From Dysgonomonadaceae bacterium PH5-43 (GTDB lineage Bacteria > Bacteroidota > Bacteroidia > Bacteroidales > Azobacteroidaceae), in the NCBI GenBank assembly GCA_029916745.1, contig JARXWK010000012.1, positions 1 to 64,000 of the forward strand: 64,000 bases of DNA. The letters run 5' to 3'. Under the pieces are notes generated by a model. That model was not told the DNA's origin. It worked only from the letters and a program-made list of their open reading frames with translations, and searched no databases. Shown here piece after piece: positions 1 through 9,533 of this stretch; the stretch's first letter is position 1, and every line of letters begins with the position of its first letter. Both the position numbers and the translations under genes were made by a program.

Positions 1-103
1 GATTAATTGTTTGTAATTCAGTACCATAAATATAATCAATCTTTAGCTGTTATGCTAATTTTTTATCGAATTTCTTATATCGAACTCACGTTAAATTAAT
101 ACC

Positions 104-1630
104 ATGAACAAACTTTATTTATCATTACTAATCCTTTGTCTGTTTTGGAGTGCTTGTGTAAAAACAGATAAGACATCTTCGGAAGAAAATAGCACTGACT
201 TTAACAAGTTGGATTCTATAGTAGTAAAAGCACTTGTTATTCCTGAAAAAGGATTTATGAAAACTCTTAATAAATGCGATGACAGAGATGCTTTTTTTTA
301 TTCCGATTCATCTTATACTTTCATTAACGAAGGAGCGTACATAGAAGTACAAGAAACTTCTTTTTCCGATGCTTTCTACTGTCGTCTCTCTGCTAAATAT
401 TGGCTGAGGAATGGTAATAAATACAACATTACAGATTTTATACCGCAACCTCTCATAAAGAGTGAAAATGCAGATATAACGACAGATGCAGAGGCTATGT
501 TTTTCAAAGAGCTTATTGAAACCGTTTATGCCAATTTGGAGTATAAAAAGGATGAAGAATATGGAGTACGAGCAATACTACTTACAGTTCCAGAAAAAAC
601 AGATCCTGATTATGAAGAGTATCTTAGTCACGAGAAACAAAAAGCGGCAGCTAAAAGATTTTATGAAGAAGAGATATTTCACTTAAAATATAAAGAAACT
701 TACGACAAGCAATTAAAGTTCTTGGAAGAAAGAAAAGAAACGGTATCTCCAGAGTTTTACGAACTATGTAAAAGCTTTTTCTTTTGCGATTATATATTTT
801 CTTTAACACGTTGTTATCTAAGTTACAAGACTGAAGATTTGAAAGAACAACTAAAGGAACAATTATTGGCTGCAAAAGCAGATTTTCAGAATGATAAATT
901 AGTGTTTTCGCCTCGTTACCGTGTCAAAGCAACTTTGTATAATGTTTTCTTTGCTATTGGAGAATATTTCGACCCAAGCAATGTGGAAAATATGGCAAAA
1001 TGTTACGATGCGGCAAAAGAACACTTTTCAGGAAAAACAAGAGAATTCCTTATGTTTTATTGGGCTAAGAAATTTATAAAACAAGAAAATATCGCACTTG
1101 CCAAGCAATATTTAGAAGAGGCATCAGATGAAGACTACAAAGCATATATAGCCACAAAATTACAATTATTAGAAATTAATCAGGCTATTGATAATGGCGA
1201 ACTACCATCAGATATTCTTATGAGTATGAACGACTCACAGATAACTCTTGCTGATATGTTCAACGAGTATAAAGGTAAGTATATTTATCTTGATTTCTGG
1301 GCAAGTTGGTGTGGACCCTGTAGATCATTAATGCCGAAATCGCACGAACTAAAAGCGAAGTATAAAGATGATGTTCGTTTTGTTTATGTCTCTATAGATA
1401 AAGATGCTCCGGCATGGAAAATGGCTGTAAAGCAAGAAAACTTATCACCAGAAGATTCTTATTTAATTTCAGACAAATCGGAGTTTATCAAGAATAAACA
1501 AGTGAAAACCATCCCTCGCTATATGATTATCGACCGAGAAGGAAAGATTATTAATGATAATGCTTTCCGTCCTGACGACCCAGAGTTTGACGAGAAGATG
1601 AGTAAGATAATAAAAAAAGTGAAGAACTAA
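104..1630 (+). CDS. TlpA-like thioredoxin-domain lipoprotein, copy 1
   Basis: Predicted envelope thiol-disulfide protein of 508 residues. A lipoprotein signal ends in a lipobox with Cys18 (WSAC). A long middle region of about 350 residues, alpha-helical and charged, has no motif I recognise. The C-terminal thioredoxin/TlpA domain carries the active site WCGPC at residues 402-406, followed by the usual cis-Pro segment (TIPRY). The ATG lies in the context taccATG, shared with its neighbour. The next gene is a paralogue in tandem; the first about 48 residues and the last about 190 are nearly identical, while the middle differs. Bacteroidota have many such lipoproteins; the substrate is unknown. 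Confidence 0.85.
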   Translation: MNKLYLSLLILCLFWSACVKTDKTSSEENSTDFNKLDSIVVKALVIPEKGFMKTLNKCDDRDAFFYSDSSYTFINEGAYIEVQETSFSDAFYCRLSAKYWLRNGNKYNITDFIPQPLIKSENADITTDAEAMFFKELIETVYANLEYKKDEEYGVRAILLTVPEKTDPDYEEYLSHEKQKAAAKRFYEEEIFHLKYKETYDKQLKFLEERKETVSPEFYELCKSFFFCDYIFSLTRCYLSYKTEDLKEQLKEQLLAAKADFQNDKLVFSPRYRVKATLYNVFFAIGEYFDPSNVENMAKCYDAAKEHFSGKTREFLMFYWAKKFIKQENIALAKQYLEEASDEDYKAYIATKLQLLEINQAIDNGELPSDILMSMNDSQITLADMFNEYKGKYIYLDFWASWCGPCRSLMPKSHELKAKYKDDVRFVYVSIDKDAPAWKMAVKQENLSPEDSYLISDKSEFIKNKQVKTIPRYMIIDREGKIINDNAFRPDDPEFDEKMSKIIKKVKN

Positions 1631-1747
1631 GAGTGAAGATCTAAGAGTTTACGCAAAGCGTAAGCGAGTAAGCTTGCTGTTAAAAACTAAAAGATAACAG
1701 TTGGTGCTGTCTAATAGCAACTATAACAAATTTAATAAATTAATACC

Positions 1748-3277
1748 ATGAACAAAATTTATTTATCATTACTAATCCTTTGTCTGTTGGGGAGTGCCTG
1801 TGTAAAAACAGATAAGACATCTTCGGAAGAAAATAGCACAGACTTTAACAAGTTAGATTCTATTGTTGTGAAAGCTCTTGTTATCCCTGAAAATGGTATT
1901 CTGAAAACTTTAAATAAATGCTATGATCAGGAGACTTTTTATTATTCCGATTCATCTTATGTTTTTATTAACGAAGGTGCATATATAGAAATACAAGAAG
2001 ATTTGTTTTCTACTGCTTATTACAAGCGCATTTCTGCTCGATATTGGCTTAGAAATAGCAATAAATACAATGTTGCAAACTTTGTACCACAACCTCTTAT
2101 AAAGAGCGAGAATGCAGACCTCCAAACGGATGCAGAAGCTATGTTTTTCAAAGAACTTATAGAGACTGTTTATGCCGATTTGGAATATAAAAAGAATGAA
2201 GAGTATAATGGAGTTTGTTTAATATCGTTTGCTACACCAGATAAAACAGATTCTGATTATGAAGAGTGGCTTATTCATGAGAAACAACAAGCGGCAGTTA
2301 AAAGATTTTTTGAAGAAGAAATTTTTCACTTGAAATGCAAAGAAACTTACGACAAACAATTAAAGTTTTTGGAGGAAAGAAAAGAAACGGTATCGTCAGA
2401 GTTTTACGAACTATGTAAAAGCTTTTTCTTTTGCGATTATATATCTTCTTTAACAGATTGTTATCAAAGCTACAAGACTGAAGATTTGAAAGAGCAATTG
2501 AAGGAACAATTATTGGCTGCAAAAGCAGATTTTCAGAATGACAAATTAATATTTTCTCCTCATTATCGTGCTAAGACAATTATATATAATGCTGTTTTAG
2601 CAAATGTAGAGCGTTCAAATAGAGAAGATGTGGAAGGTTTGAGAAAACAATATAATGCATCAAAGGAAAACTTCACTGGCAAGACAAGAGAGTTTCTTAT
2701 GTTTTATTTTACAAAGGAACTTATAAAAACAGAAAACATCGCACTTGCCAAGCAATATTTAGAAGAGGCATCAGATGAAGATTACAAAGCATACATAGCC
2801 GCTAAATTACAATTATTAGAAATGAATCAGGCTATCGACAATGGCGAACTACCATCAGATATTCTTATGGGTATGAACGACTCACAGATAACCTTAACTG
2901 ATATGTTCAACGAGTATAAAGGTAAGTATATCTATCTTGATTTCTGGGCAAGTTGGTGTGGTCCTTGTAGAGCATTAATGCCAAAGTCTCACGAACTAAA
3001 AGCAAAGTATAAAGATGATGTTCATTTTGTTTATATCTCTACAGATAAAGATGCTCCGGCATGGAAAATGGCTGTAAAGCAAGAAAACTTATCACCCGAA
3101 GATTCTTATTTAATTTCAGACAAATCGGAGTTTATCAAGAATAAACAAGTGAAAACCATCCCTCGCTATATGATTATCGACCGAGAAGGAAAGATTATTA
3201 ATGATAATGCTTTCCGTCCTGACGACCCAGAGTTTGACGAGAAGATGATGAGGATAATAAAAAACGTGAAGGACTAA
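1748..3277 (+). CDS. TlpA-like thioredoxin-domain lipoprotein, copy 2
   Basis: Tandem paralogue of the preceding gene, 509 residues. The lipobox Cys is at residue 18 and the thioredoxin active site WCGPC at 403-407. The DNA of the last roughly 160 bases of the two genes is almost identical, whereas the middle (about residues 50-330) has many substitutions. The duplicated unit is about 1.64 kb and includes the short stretch after each stop codon (around 1650-1695 and 3280-3325). The role is presumably as in copy 1: an envelope-anchored disulfide reductase or resistance protein, by family inference only. Confidence 0.85.
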   Translation: MNKIYLSLLILCLLGSACVKTDKTSSEENSTDFNKLDSIVVKALVIPENGILKTLNKCYDQETFYYSDSSYVFINEGAYIEIQEDLFSTAYYKRISARYWLRNSNKYNVANFVPQPLIKSENADLQTDAEAMFFKELIETVYADLEYKKNEEYNGVCLISFATPDKTDSDYEEWLIHEKQQAAVKRFFEEEIFHLKCKETYDKQLKFLEERKETVSSEFYELCKSFFFCDYISSLTDCYQSYKTEDLKEQLKEQLLAAKADFQNDKLIFSPHYRAKTIIYNAVLANVERSNREDVEGLRKQYNASKENFTGKTREFLMFYFTKELIKTENIALAKQYLEEASDEDYKAYIAAKLQLLEMNQAIDNGELPSDILMGMNDSQITLTDMFNEYKGKYIYLDFWASWCGPCRALMPKSHELKAKYKDDVHFVYISTDKDAPAWKMAVKQENLSPEDSYLISDKSEFIKNKQVKTIPRYMIIDREGKIINDNAFRPDDPEFDEKMMRIIKNVKD

Positions 3278-3359
3278 GAACTGACGCTAAGCGTAAGCGA
3301 GCAAGCTTGCTGTTAAAAACTAAAATTAGAGATACCAAAGGATAAAATTTGCGATTTCT

Positions 3360-3560
3360 GTAGAGGCGTGGCGTGCCTACTGGGATAAGATGTAAAGCGT
3401 TGCTGAAGTCAAGGCTGAAAGCCTTTCAGACCTTAGCGTAGGGTAAGTGCGAAGCACGCCACCCTACGTAAAAGATGATTATTTCTATCCTTCTTGCCAA
3501 TCCTGGAGGGATTGGTGATGTTGCGATGTTTGTTTGCGGTATCAACCCTTGTAGGGTTGG
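3360..3560. repeat. Cluster of REP-like palindromes
   Basis: This gene-free stretch holds several short hairpins in a row: AAGGCT/AGCCTT at 3411-3425; an imperfect stem at 3437-3468 (CGTAGGGT, inner GTGC-GAA-GCAC, ACCCTACG); CCAATCC/GGGATTGG at 3497-3515; and CAACCC/GGGTTG at 3543-3559. It resembles intergenic repetitive palindromes of Bacteroidota. A short open frame at 3494-3709 overlaps the hairpins and looks fortuitous. The rest of the gap, 3560-3855, shows nothing I can name. Confidence 0.55.
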
Positions 3561-3855
3561 TATGGAATGGGGGTATTGTAAGCAATAAGATAATCAAAAA
3601 CCACTGGCATGGAAGTGCTTTTAAATGTTTCCCGATAGTTTCGGCTGTTTGTTCAATAAATATAGAAAAGGGTTTGATTTTGATGAGAAGTTTCGTATTT
3701 TTGTTTTAAAGACTGAAAGTAGTATTTGTGAAACAAAGCATTAGAATCCTCCTTATTCTAACAGGTTAGATTCTGCCCATTGGATAAAAGATTGCAGATG
3801 GTTTTGGAAAAATAAGAAAGATTATAAAGAGTACAAGAAAAATAAATAATTTACA

Positions 3856-4458
3856 ATGGAGACTTATACCAAATGTTTGCGCCCAGTGAGGATAACTACA
3901 AATATATTCGTTCTATTAGTCGTTAGTTATGTGTTTTTTATTGCGTGTTCATCAGATACTAAGATTGAAACTGAGGAAAGATGTTGCGATGAAATGATAA
4001 ACAAATCTTTATTGGAGCACAAAATAAAAAATGAAACTCTCAAAGAGTTTATTGCTCGATATGATAGTTTATATAACGAAGGGGAGAAAGGAATAGTGGT
4101 GTGGTGTGAAATGTCTAACTACACTACAAGGTACACTATTGGATATTACGATCCATCCACTCTGCCTACGGCTCCTATGATAAAATGTGAGCCTATCAAT
4201 GGTCGAGAAATTATAATTGTTTTCTGTGACTTTATGAGTGATATTGAATTAGTAGCAGATAAAGCCTTGGAGTTCAGTAGAGAAGCTGTATCAGAAAAAG
4301 CTTATAAGGAGTTTAAGAAGATTGTTACAGCTAATAAAAAATCTGACTACGAAGAACATATAATATCGATAAATGACAAAATAAGTCTTACTCTTAATTT
4401 CGATAAAGATAATAATCTAATTCGTGTAGATACTTTGGGGCTTTGGCATAACGAGTAA
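3856..4458 (+). CDS. Unknown lipoprotein
   Basis: Protein of 200 residues that I do not recognise. The N-terminus has a rather long polar lead (about 15 residues), then a hydrophobic stretch ending in a lipobox-like FIAC with Cys31, which suggests an anchored lipoprotein. The remainder is hydrophilic, mixed alpha/beta, without repeats. The following gene also encodes a small exported protein 43 bases downstream, so the two may be co-transcribed. No domain assignment is offered. Confidence 0.6.
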   Translation: METYTKCLRPVRITTNIFVLLVVSYVFFIACSSDTKIETEERCCDEMINKSLLEHKIKNETLKEFIARYDSLYNEGEKGIVVWCEMSNYTTRYTIGYYDPSTLPTAPMIKCEPINGREIIIVFCDFMSDIELVADKALEFSREAVSEKAYKEFKKIVTANKKSDYEEHIISINDKISLTLNFDKDNNLIRVDTLGLWHNE

Positions 4459-4501
4459 CGATCATTACTACGCATTCATCCTTAAAATAGAGTATTGTGT
4501 T

Positions 4502-5212
4502 ATGAGAAGAAAAATATTTTTATTATCAGTAGCATTGCATTTTACAATGTTAATACAGTCGCAACAAATATTTACAGATATAAGTAAATATGACTTGAAA
4601 AAGATAGAAAATCATGCAATAAAAGAACATCGCAAATTGTTGGAGACAGATAAGAAGCGAAATCTTACGGCGGTGGTTTATTATGCAATAAGAATATCTA
4701 ATTCTTTTTCTCCTGAACATAGAACAGTTGATGATTTTCTTAGCAGTATATCATTGTTTGATAAATACAGGTGTTATGTCTATGATGATTCCATCAGTAC
4801 ATTATCGATTACTGTAGAGAAACCGTTATCATTGTTATTGATACCAACGCATATAACTAAGATGTATATTGAATGTATAACAGCATTAAATCCTGATTAT
4901 ATATTTGAATGTATGAATAGTTTTATAGATAGTTCTATGTTTTTTTGCTATAAGGACGGTTGTGTTACGGTTGTTCATTTAGATGATGGTGATAATATAG
5001 TTTCCTATCCTTTATCTGAATTGAAAATTTGGAAATGGAATACCGGAACAAGAACGAAACGCTATCAATTTGGTTTGATTTACAATCAGAAAAACCTTTT
5101 AAAGGTCAGAAGTAACGGTATTGACTTTGCCTTCAAATTTTATTACTTGCAAAGAGAAATCTATTATAACCGACATGGTACGGATACAATTAAAAAATTA
5201 GTAACAACCTAA
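4502..5212 (+). CDS. Unknown exported protein
   Basis: Protein of 236 residues of unknown function. The first about 20 residues form a classical signal peptide (MRRK, then a hydrophobic core, then QSQQ), without a lipobox Cys. The mature part is rich in Tyr, Ile and Lys. It lies just after an unknown lipoprotein gene and just before a decayed gene, in a small block of lineage-specific genes between the TlpA pair and the polysaccharide operon. Confidence 0.6.
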   Translation: MRRKIFLLSVALHFTMLIQSQQIFTDISKYDLKKIENHAIKEHRKLLETDKKRNLTAVVYYAIRISNSFSPEHRTVDDFLSSISLFDKYRCYVYDDSISTLSITVEKPLSLLLIPTHITKMYIECITALNPDYIFECMNSFIDSSMFFCYKDGCVTVVHLDDGDNIVSYPLSELKIWKWNTGTRTKRYQFGLIYNQKNLLKVRSNGIDFAFKFYYLQREIYYNRHGTDTIKKLVTT

Positions 5213-5234
5213 TAAAAATGCAAAAGCAATAATT

Positions 5235-5537
5235 ATGAATTGTATTGACAAGTATAAAAGCGAAGAAATTAATTCTTTTATCAAGTCAATGGATAAGTAT
5301 ATTGCAGAAGATAATTAAATAGGTGATAAGAGTTTATCTCATTATCGACAAAAGTATATGTCAACAGTAGCATTCACTATGTCTATAGATACTTATCCTG
5401 AATATGAAAGTTTTATGGCGTATGAATTTAGATCTGAAAAAATGAATAATAAGATTAAGTTGAAAGTGATTGAGTGCACATATCATAGTTTTACATAACC
5501 ATTCTAATCTGAATTTGTGCAAATTATAGAAGATAAA
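5235..5537 (+). pseudogene. Decayed small gene with in-frame stops
   Basis: From the ATG at 5235 a 27-codon frame ends at TAA 5316-5318. The same frame continues with ordinary-looking coding sequence to TAA 5496-5498, has another TAA at 5505-5507, and stays open until it runs into the 3' end of the convergent glycosyltransferase gene. The steady frame across isolated stops suggests a gene inactivated by point mutations. I recognise no homologue in the window. It could also be non-coding AT-rich DNA. Confidence 0.4.
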
Positions 5538-6341
5538 TTATATTTTTATAGACGTAATCCTTTTGATGTTTTTCAGAGTCATTCTGCGGTTGTAATACCA
5601 TTTAACAAGAAAACACGGCATAAAGGGAATAATATACTTAGCTATTCCGTCTTTGATGTACATATCACGAGCAAAGAATCTGCGAGAACAATAATCTACT
5701 ATTGATTTATTTACAGAATGTTTTTTGTCTGTCCACGATCCCATATAATTATGATAGCAAATATTGTTTCCATCGTATATGTTAATTGTGAAAAAAGTAT
5801 CATTGTAAATGGTTAGGTTGTCAAACTCTAATGGAGTGCCATCGAAAGAAGCTATTTTGCCCTTGTAGTTATATTCTTGCATAAACAACTTTGTCATTAT
5901 ACGAGGAATAGTTAGCTCGTCATTTTTACCATCAACAATAAAATGTCGGTCGTTGTAATATTCTAAACATTTAGATATAAAAGGGTGTCCTTTTTCAGCT
6001 CCAATGGCGTGAGGACCTAATTGTTCGGTAAATTCGGTACTAATAAACATTTTATGATGTAGGAAGGCATCAAAGTTGTTGCGTACAACAATATCGGCAT
6101 CTAAATATATTCCACCATAATTCTTTAATACCCATAACCTAAAGAAGTCGGTTACGAAAGCCCATTTCTGAACAGATAAAGCTTCTCTTGTCCAAATAAA
6201 GTCGTTGTATGGAAAGTTTGTTTTATTCCATTCTATTATTTCGTAATCTTTAAGATGCTCTTTCCAGGTTTGTAGACCATCAATGATGTTCTGAGGTTTT
6301 TCCTCCGAAAGCCATAAATAATGTATCTTCTTAGGTATCAT
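5538..6341 (-). CDS. GT32-like glycosyltransferase
   Basis: Cytoplasmic glycosyltransferase of 267 residues, of the DXD-containing sugar transferase family (GT32, Och1/capsular type). It starts MIPKKIHYLWLSEE, typical of this family, and carries the metal/nucleotide-sugar motif D81-A-D83 within GGIYLDAD. It is the last gene of the minus-strand exopolysaccharide operon, 11 bases after the GT4 gene. It probably adds one sugar to the lipid-linked repeat unit; donor and linkage cannot be read from the sequence. Confidence 0.85.
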   Translation of the reverse strand: MIPKKIHYLWLSEEKPQNIIDGLQTWKEHLKDYEIIEWNKTNFPYNDFIWTREALSVQKWAFVTDFFRLWVLKNYGGIYLDADIVVRNNFDAFLHHKMFISTEFTEQLGPHAIGAEKGHPFISKCLEYYNDRHFIVDGKNDELTIPRIMTKLFMQEYNYKGKIASFDGTPLEFDNLTIYNDTFFTINIYDGNNICYHNYMGSWTDKKHSVNKSIVDYCSRRFFARDMYIKDGIAKYIIPFMPCFLVKWYYNRRMTLKNIKRITSIKI

Positions 6342-6352
6342 AGTAATAACTA

Positions 6353-7405
6353 TTAGTAATTTTCAATATATTTGTCAGCTGTATTTGTTTTATCAAAGAT
6401 ATATAATTTTTCTCTGTTTCTTACTATGTAATTAGAGTTATTTATATTCTGATGTTTATAACAGTCGTATATTTCATATATTTTGTTTGCCAGTTCATTG
6501 TGATTTTCTACTTCAAATACTTCGCCGGCATCAAGATTGTTTTTTATTTCGGGAAGACCTCCAACGTTACTCATAACAACTGGAAGTCCGCAGGTGAGTC
6601 CTTCTAATACTGATAAGCCGAAAGTCTCCATCAGTGATGGTTGTATTAATAGCATAAAGTCTTTAAGATTGTCTTTTATCCACTGTTTGCTTTTGGCACC
6701 CATAACAACTATATTGTCGTAAACATTGTATGTTTTGGCAAGTTCTTTCATCTTATCCATATTTTCGCCATCTCCTATAAAATATAATTTTACATTAATA
6801 TCGGGGTGGGTTTGCAGTAAAGAACTTAAAGCTTTTATGGCAACTTCTTGACCTTTGTTTTTAGTGAAACGACTTATTTGCACTATCTTAAATTCATCTG
6901 TATTGTAATCGAAGTTGTAGTTGGTTTTGTATTTATAATCATCTATTGCTATTCCGTTCCAAATTACATTAGAGTCGATATTAAGCTTTTCTTTCGTGCA
7001 TTTTTTCATAAAATGCGAGATAGAAAATATCTTCTTAAAAAGTCGTATATCAAACGTTAGGTCGCTAATAAGATGAAGAGATGCATAAGCTTTTTTTCTG
7101 TGGAATATAAAAAATCGGATAAGAGTTATGTCGTGGCAATGTATAACGTTGGGCTTTATATCTCTTATTGTTTTATTAATTTTCTGAAAAGCTTTTAAGA
7201 AGGTAATCTTCCCAGACCCTTTTTTTCTGATATATATAATGTTTACTCTTTTGTCTATTTCTTCAATTAGAGTGTTATCTATTTGATCATCAACAATCAT
7301 TAGGTGAATGGTATGTTCTTGACATTGTTTGTTTACAATATCAATCAACATAGATTCTCGTCCGCCTCTTTTGTTAAAGGTGTAAGTTGAGTGTAATATA
7401 TTCAT
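6353..7405 (-). CDS. GT4 family glycosyltransferase
   Basis: GT-B fold retaining glycosyltransferase, 350 residues. The N-terminal acceptor half opens MNILHSTYTF and has a glycine-rich loop (KRGGRE). The C-terminal half has the nucleotide-sugar site with the EX7E pair E260 and E268 (ETFGLSVLE) and the following GLPVV segment. It lies inside the exopolysaccharide operon between GT2 and GT32 genes, 20 bases after the GT2 gene. It builds the repeat unit on the lipid carrier at the inner face of the membrane; specificity is unknown. Confidence 0.88.
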   Translation of the reverse strand: MNILHSTYTFNKRGGRESMLIDIVNKQCQEHTIHLMIVDDQIDNTLIEEIDKRVNIIYIRKKGSGKITFLKAFQKINKTIRDIKPNVIHCHDITLIRFFIFHRKKAYASLHLISDLTFDIRLFKKIFSISHFMKKCTKEKLNIDSNVIWNGIAIDDYKYKTNYNFDYNTDEFKIVQISRFTKNKGQEVAIKALSSLLQTHPDINVKLYFIGDGENMDKMKELAKTYNVYDNIVVMGAKSKQWIKDNLKDFMLLIQPSLMETFGLSVLEGLTCGLPVVMSNVGGLPEIKNNLDAGEVFEVENHNELANKIYEIYDCYKHQNINNSNYIVRNREKLYIFDKTNTADKYIENY

Positions 7406-7425
7406 ACGGCTTTAGACTTGATTAA

Positions 7426-8196
7426 TTATTTACGTTTAAAAAGCCAAGGCGCATAAAACTTCAAGCTTTCTTTGTATGTTTTTAATACCGATTTATCCCA
7501 GATGTTAGCTCCGTGTTTAAGCAGTGTTTTTCTTATATCTGTTAAGAATTTTACATTGCCAGTATTCGATTTTGTTTCTTCCCAATCGCGTAATGCTCCT
7601 AAAGCAGTATTGCCCACCTCTATTATTGGTTTGTACTCTAACAGGCGTAACCATAGGTCTAAATCCATACAATAATATAAATCTTCATCTAAGTAGTTTA
7701 TTTTATCTAAGATTTCTTTACTGTAAAAAGACGTAGGTTGAATTACAAAATAGTGAGTTTTTAATAGATGCTTTCGGCTGGGTATCTTAAAATTCCAAGT
7801 TTTTAGGTAGTTGCCTTTACTGTCGATAAAATCTAACTTTGAATTATAGTAAACCGCACCATCGGGTTCGGCATTATATTTTTCAACTAACTTTTCAACA
7901 CAATCAGGATATAAAACATCATCGGAGTTTATCCAACCTAATAAAGTGCCAGTTGCTAATTTGAAACCTTTGTTGATAGCATCACTTTGTCCTTTGTCTT
8001 TCTCGTGTATAACGATGTCGATTTTATCTCTGTACCTATCTACAATCTCCATAGTATTGTCGGTCGAGCCTCCGTCTACTACAATGTATTCTATGTTTTT
8101 ATAAGTTTGATTGAGTACCGATTTAATTGTATGTTCAATAAACTGTCCTTGGTTATAAGACGGTGTTATTATCGATACTTTTATGTTCTTGTTCAT
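7426..8196 (-). CDS. GT2 family glycosyltransferase
   Basis: Inverting GT-A glycosyltransferase, 256 residues. N-terminal VSIITPSYNQ, then the nucleotide-binding DGGSTD at 41-46 and the metal-binding S91-D92-D93 (NSDD). It has no transmembrane segment, so it is cytoplasmic. Its start lies 44 bases inside the 3' end of the polymerase gene in another frame, suggesting translational coupling. With two other transferases it accounts for three of the sugars of the repeat unit. Confidence 0.9.
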   Translation of the reverse strand: MNKNIKVSIITPSYNQGQFIEHTIKSVLNQTYKNIEYIVVDGGSTDNTMEIVDRYRDKIDIVIHEKDKGQSDAINKGFKLATGTLLGWINSDDVLYPDCVEKLVEKYNAEPDGAVYYNSKLDFIDSKGNYLKTWNFKIPSRKHLLKTHYFVIQPTSFYSKEILDKINYLDEDLYYCMDLDLWLRLLEYKPIIEVGNTALGALRDWEETKSNTGNVKFLTDIRKTLLKHGANIWDKSVLKTYKESLKFYAPWLFKRK

Positions 8197-9505
8197 AATT
8201 TATCTTTTTTATTGTTGTGTACGCCAAAACAGGCAGTACAAAAGTCATTGCTTGCACTAAGTTTTCGGAGAAAAAAGAAGTCCCGAAAGACAATACTAAA
8301 TAGGCGAAACTTGCTAATGCGTATTTTGTTTTTCTGTGTTTATAGAAGAAAACTGCAAGATAGGCATATATTAATAGTAGAGTTAACGAACCTACATATC
8401 CGAAATGCAAAAGCATAGAAGAGTAGGAGATGTCGGGCGAGTGTATTTGCTCAATCTCGTTAGTTATTTTCCCTATTAATCCTAACCTAAACTCTAAACT
8501 TCGGGCACAAGGGGAGTAGTCCGAAAATAATCCTATTCCTAAAACAGCATACATAGGTTTTTGGGATACATATAAATGCCTTTCTCCTAAATGAGCAACC
8601 CGATAAGCAAAGGTTGACTCTCCATCGAAACTGAAATCGCCAGACATAACCATTTCAGCTATATCTTCTGAAAGTACTATTTGTATGTCGTTGTATGTTT
8701 TTGATTTCATAAATTTACCACCAAAGTATATAGAACCAAAAAATACTAAAAAGCAAGCAAGCGTCAGTATTTGTATTTGTCTTAATCTTGGAAGAGTTAC
8801 AATAAAGCTAACTATTAGAGCTACGGCAAAAGAAGAAAGTAAACTTCTATGAAATGCACCAATTAATGCGGCTACTAAAATAACTGTAGATACAAACTTA
8901 AACCAGCCTTTGTAGGGGTTGTTAAAGATTGCAATAAAGGTTAAGAAATACAACATAGATGGCTGGTTGTAGTATCTCATAATCTTTGTTCCTAAAATAT
9001 AGGTAGATGTTTTTACGTCTCCAGCAAGAATAAAAGTATCGGTAAATATCTGCATCAGATAAAGTGTAGAGGTAGCTACTGTAATGGTAAATAGATACTT
9101 TATTAATTCTTCAATCTGACTTAGTTTGAGTGTTCTGAATAGGAAATGTAAAGGTAAAAACAAGAAAGGTCGACATACTTTTAGTATTTCAAAAAAAGAA
9201 GCTCCTATGATGAATTTGCTATAAATAACTGCTATTGCTATAAAGCCTCCGAAAACCATCATACACTTTACTAAATTGTCTATCTTGAAAAAGTTTTTAG
9301 TAAATATTGTTTCTATAGCCAGTATAGCATAAAGAATTATAAGAGCATAGTCGGTGCCAACAGCTATAAAATTGAATTCGAAAGTTTCGAGTTGTATTAA
9401 TTCAAAGCCGTTTGTGAGGAAAAAGAAAAATATCACTAAAGATATTACTTTGTATCCCCAAACATATAAGAAAATAGCAGTTGCAACTAATAGAATAAAT
9501 ACCAT
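8153..9505 (-). CDS. Wzy-like polysaccharide polymerase
   Basis: Polytopic membrane protein of 450 residues with about ten hydrophobic segments and one larger extracytoplasmic loop (around residues 260-350), the layout of Wzy O-antigen polymerases and O-antigen ligases. These families share little sequence; the call rests on topology plus position between the flippase and transferase genes. It would polymerise lipid-linked repeats at the periplasmic face. Its 3' end overlaps the GT2 start by 44 bases. Confidence 0.75.
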   Translation of the reverse strand: MVFILLVATAIFLYVWGYKVISLVIFFFFLTNGFELIQLETFEFNFIAVGTDYALIILYAILAIETIFTKNFFKIDNLVKCMMVFGGFIAIAVIYSKFIIGASFFEILKVCRPFLFLPLHFLFRTLKLSQIEELIKYLFTITVATSTLYLMQIFTDTFILAGDVKTSTYILGTKIMRYYNQPSMLYFLTFIAIFNNPYKGWFKFVSTVILVAALIGAFHRSLLSSFAVALIVSFIVTLPRLRQIQILTLACFLVFFGSIYFGGKFMKSKTYNDIQIVLSEDIAEMVMSGDFSFDGESTFAYRVAHLGERHLYVSQKPMYAVLGIGLFSDYSPCARSLEFRLGLIGKITNEIEQIHSPDISYSSMLLHFGYVGSLTLLLIYAYLAVFFYKHRKTKYALASFAYLVLSFGTSFFSENLVQAMTFVLPVLAYTTIKKINYEQEHKSIDNNTVL

Positions 9506-9533
9506 ATTGTTTTTCCTTTAATATTATAGTGAA

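Noticed and set aside
3494-3709. Small protein-coding gene
   Set aside because: The frame runs through two perfect palindromes and has no convincing start context or domain, so it is treated as fortuitous.
5517-5705. Independent small gene
   Set aside because: It is in frame with the decayed gene before it and mostly antisense to the GT32 gene end.
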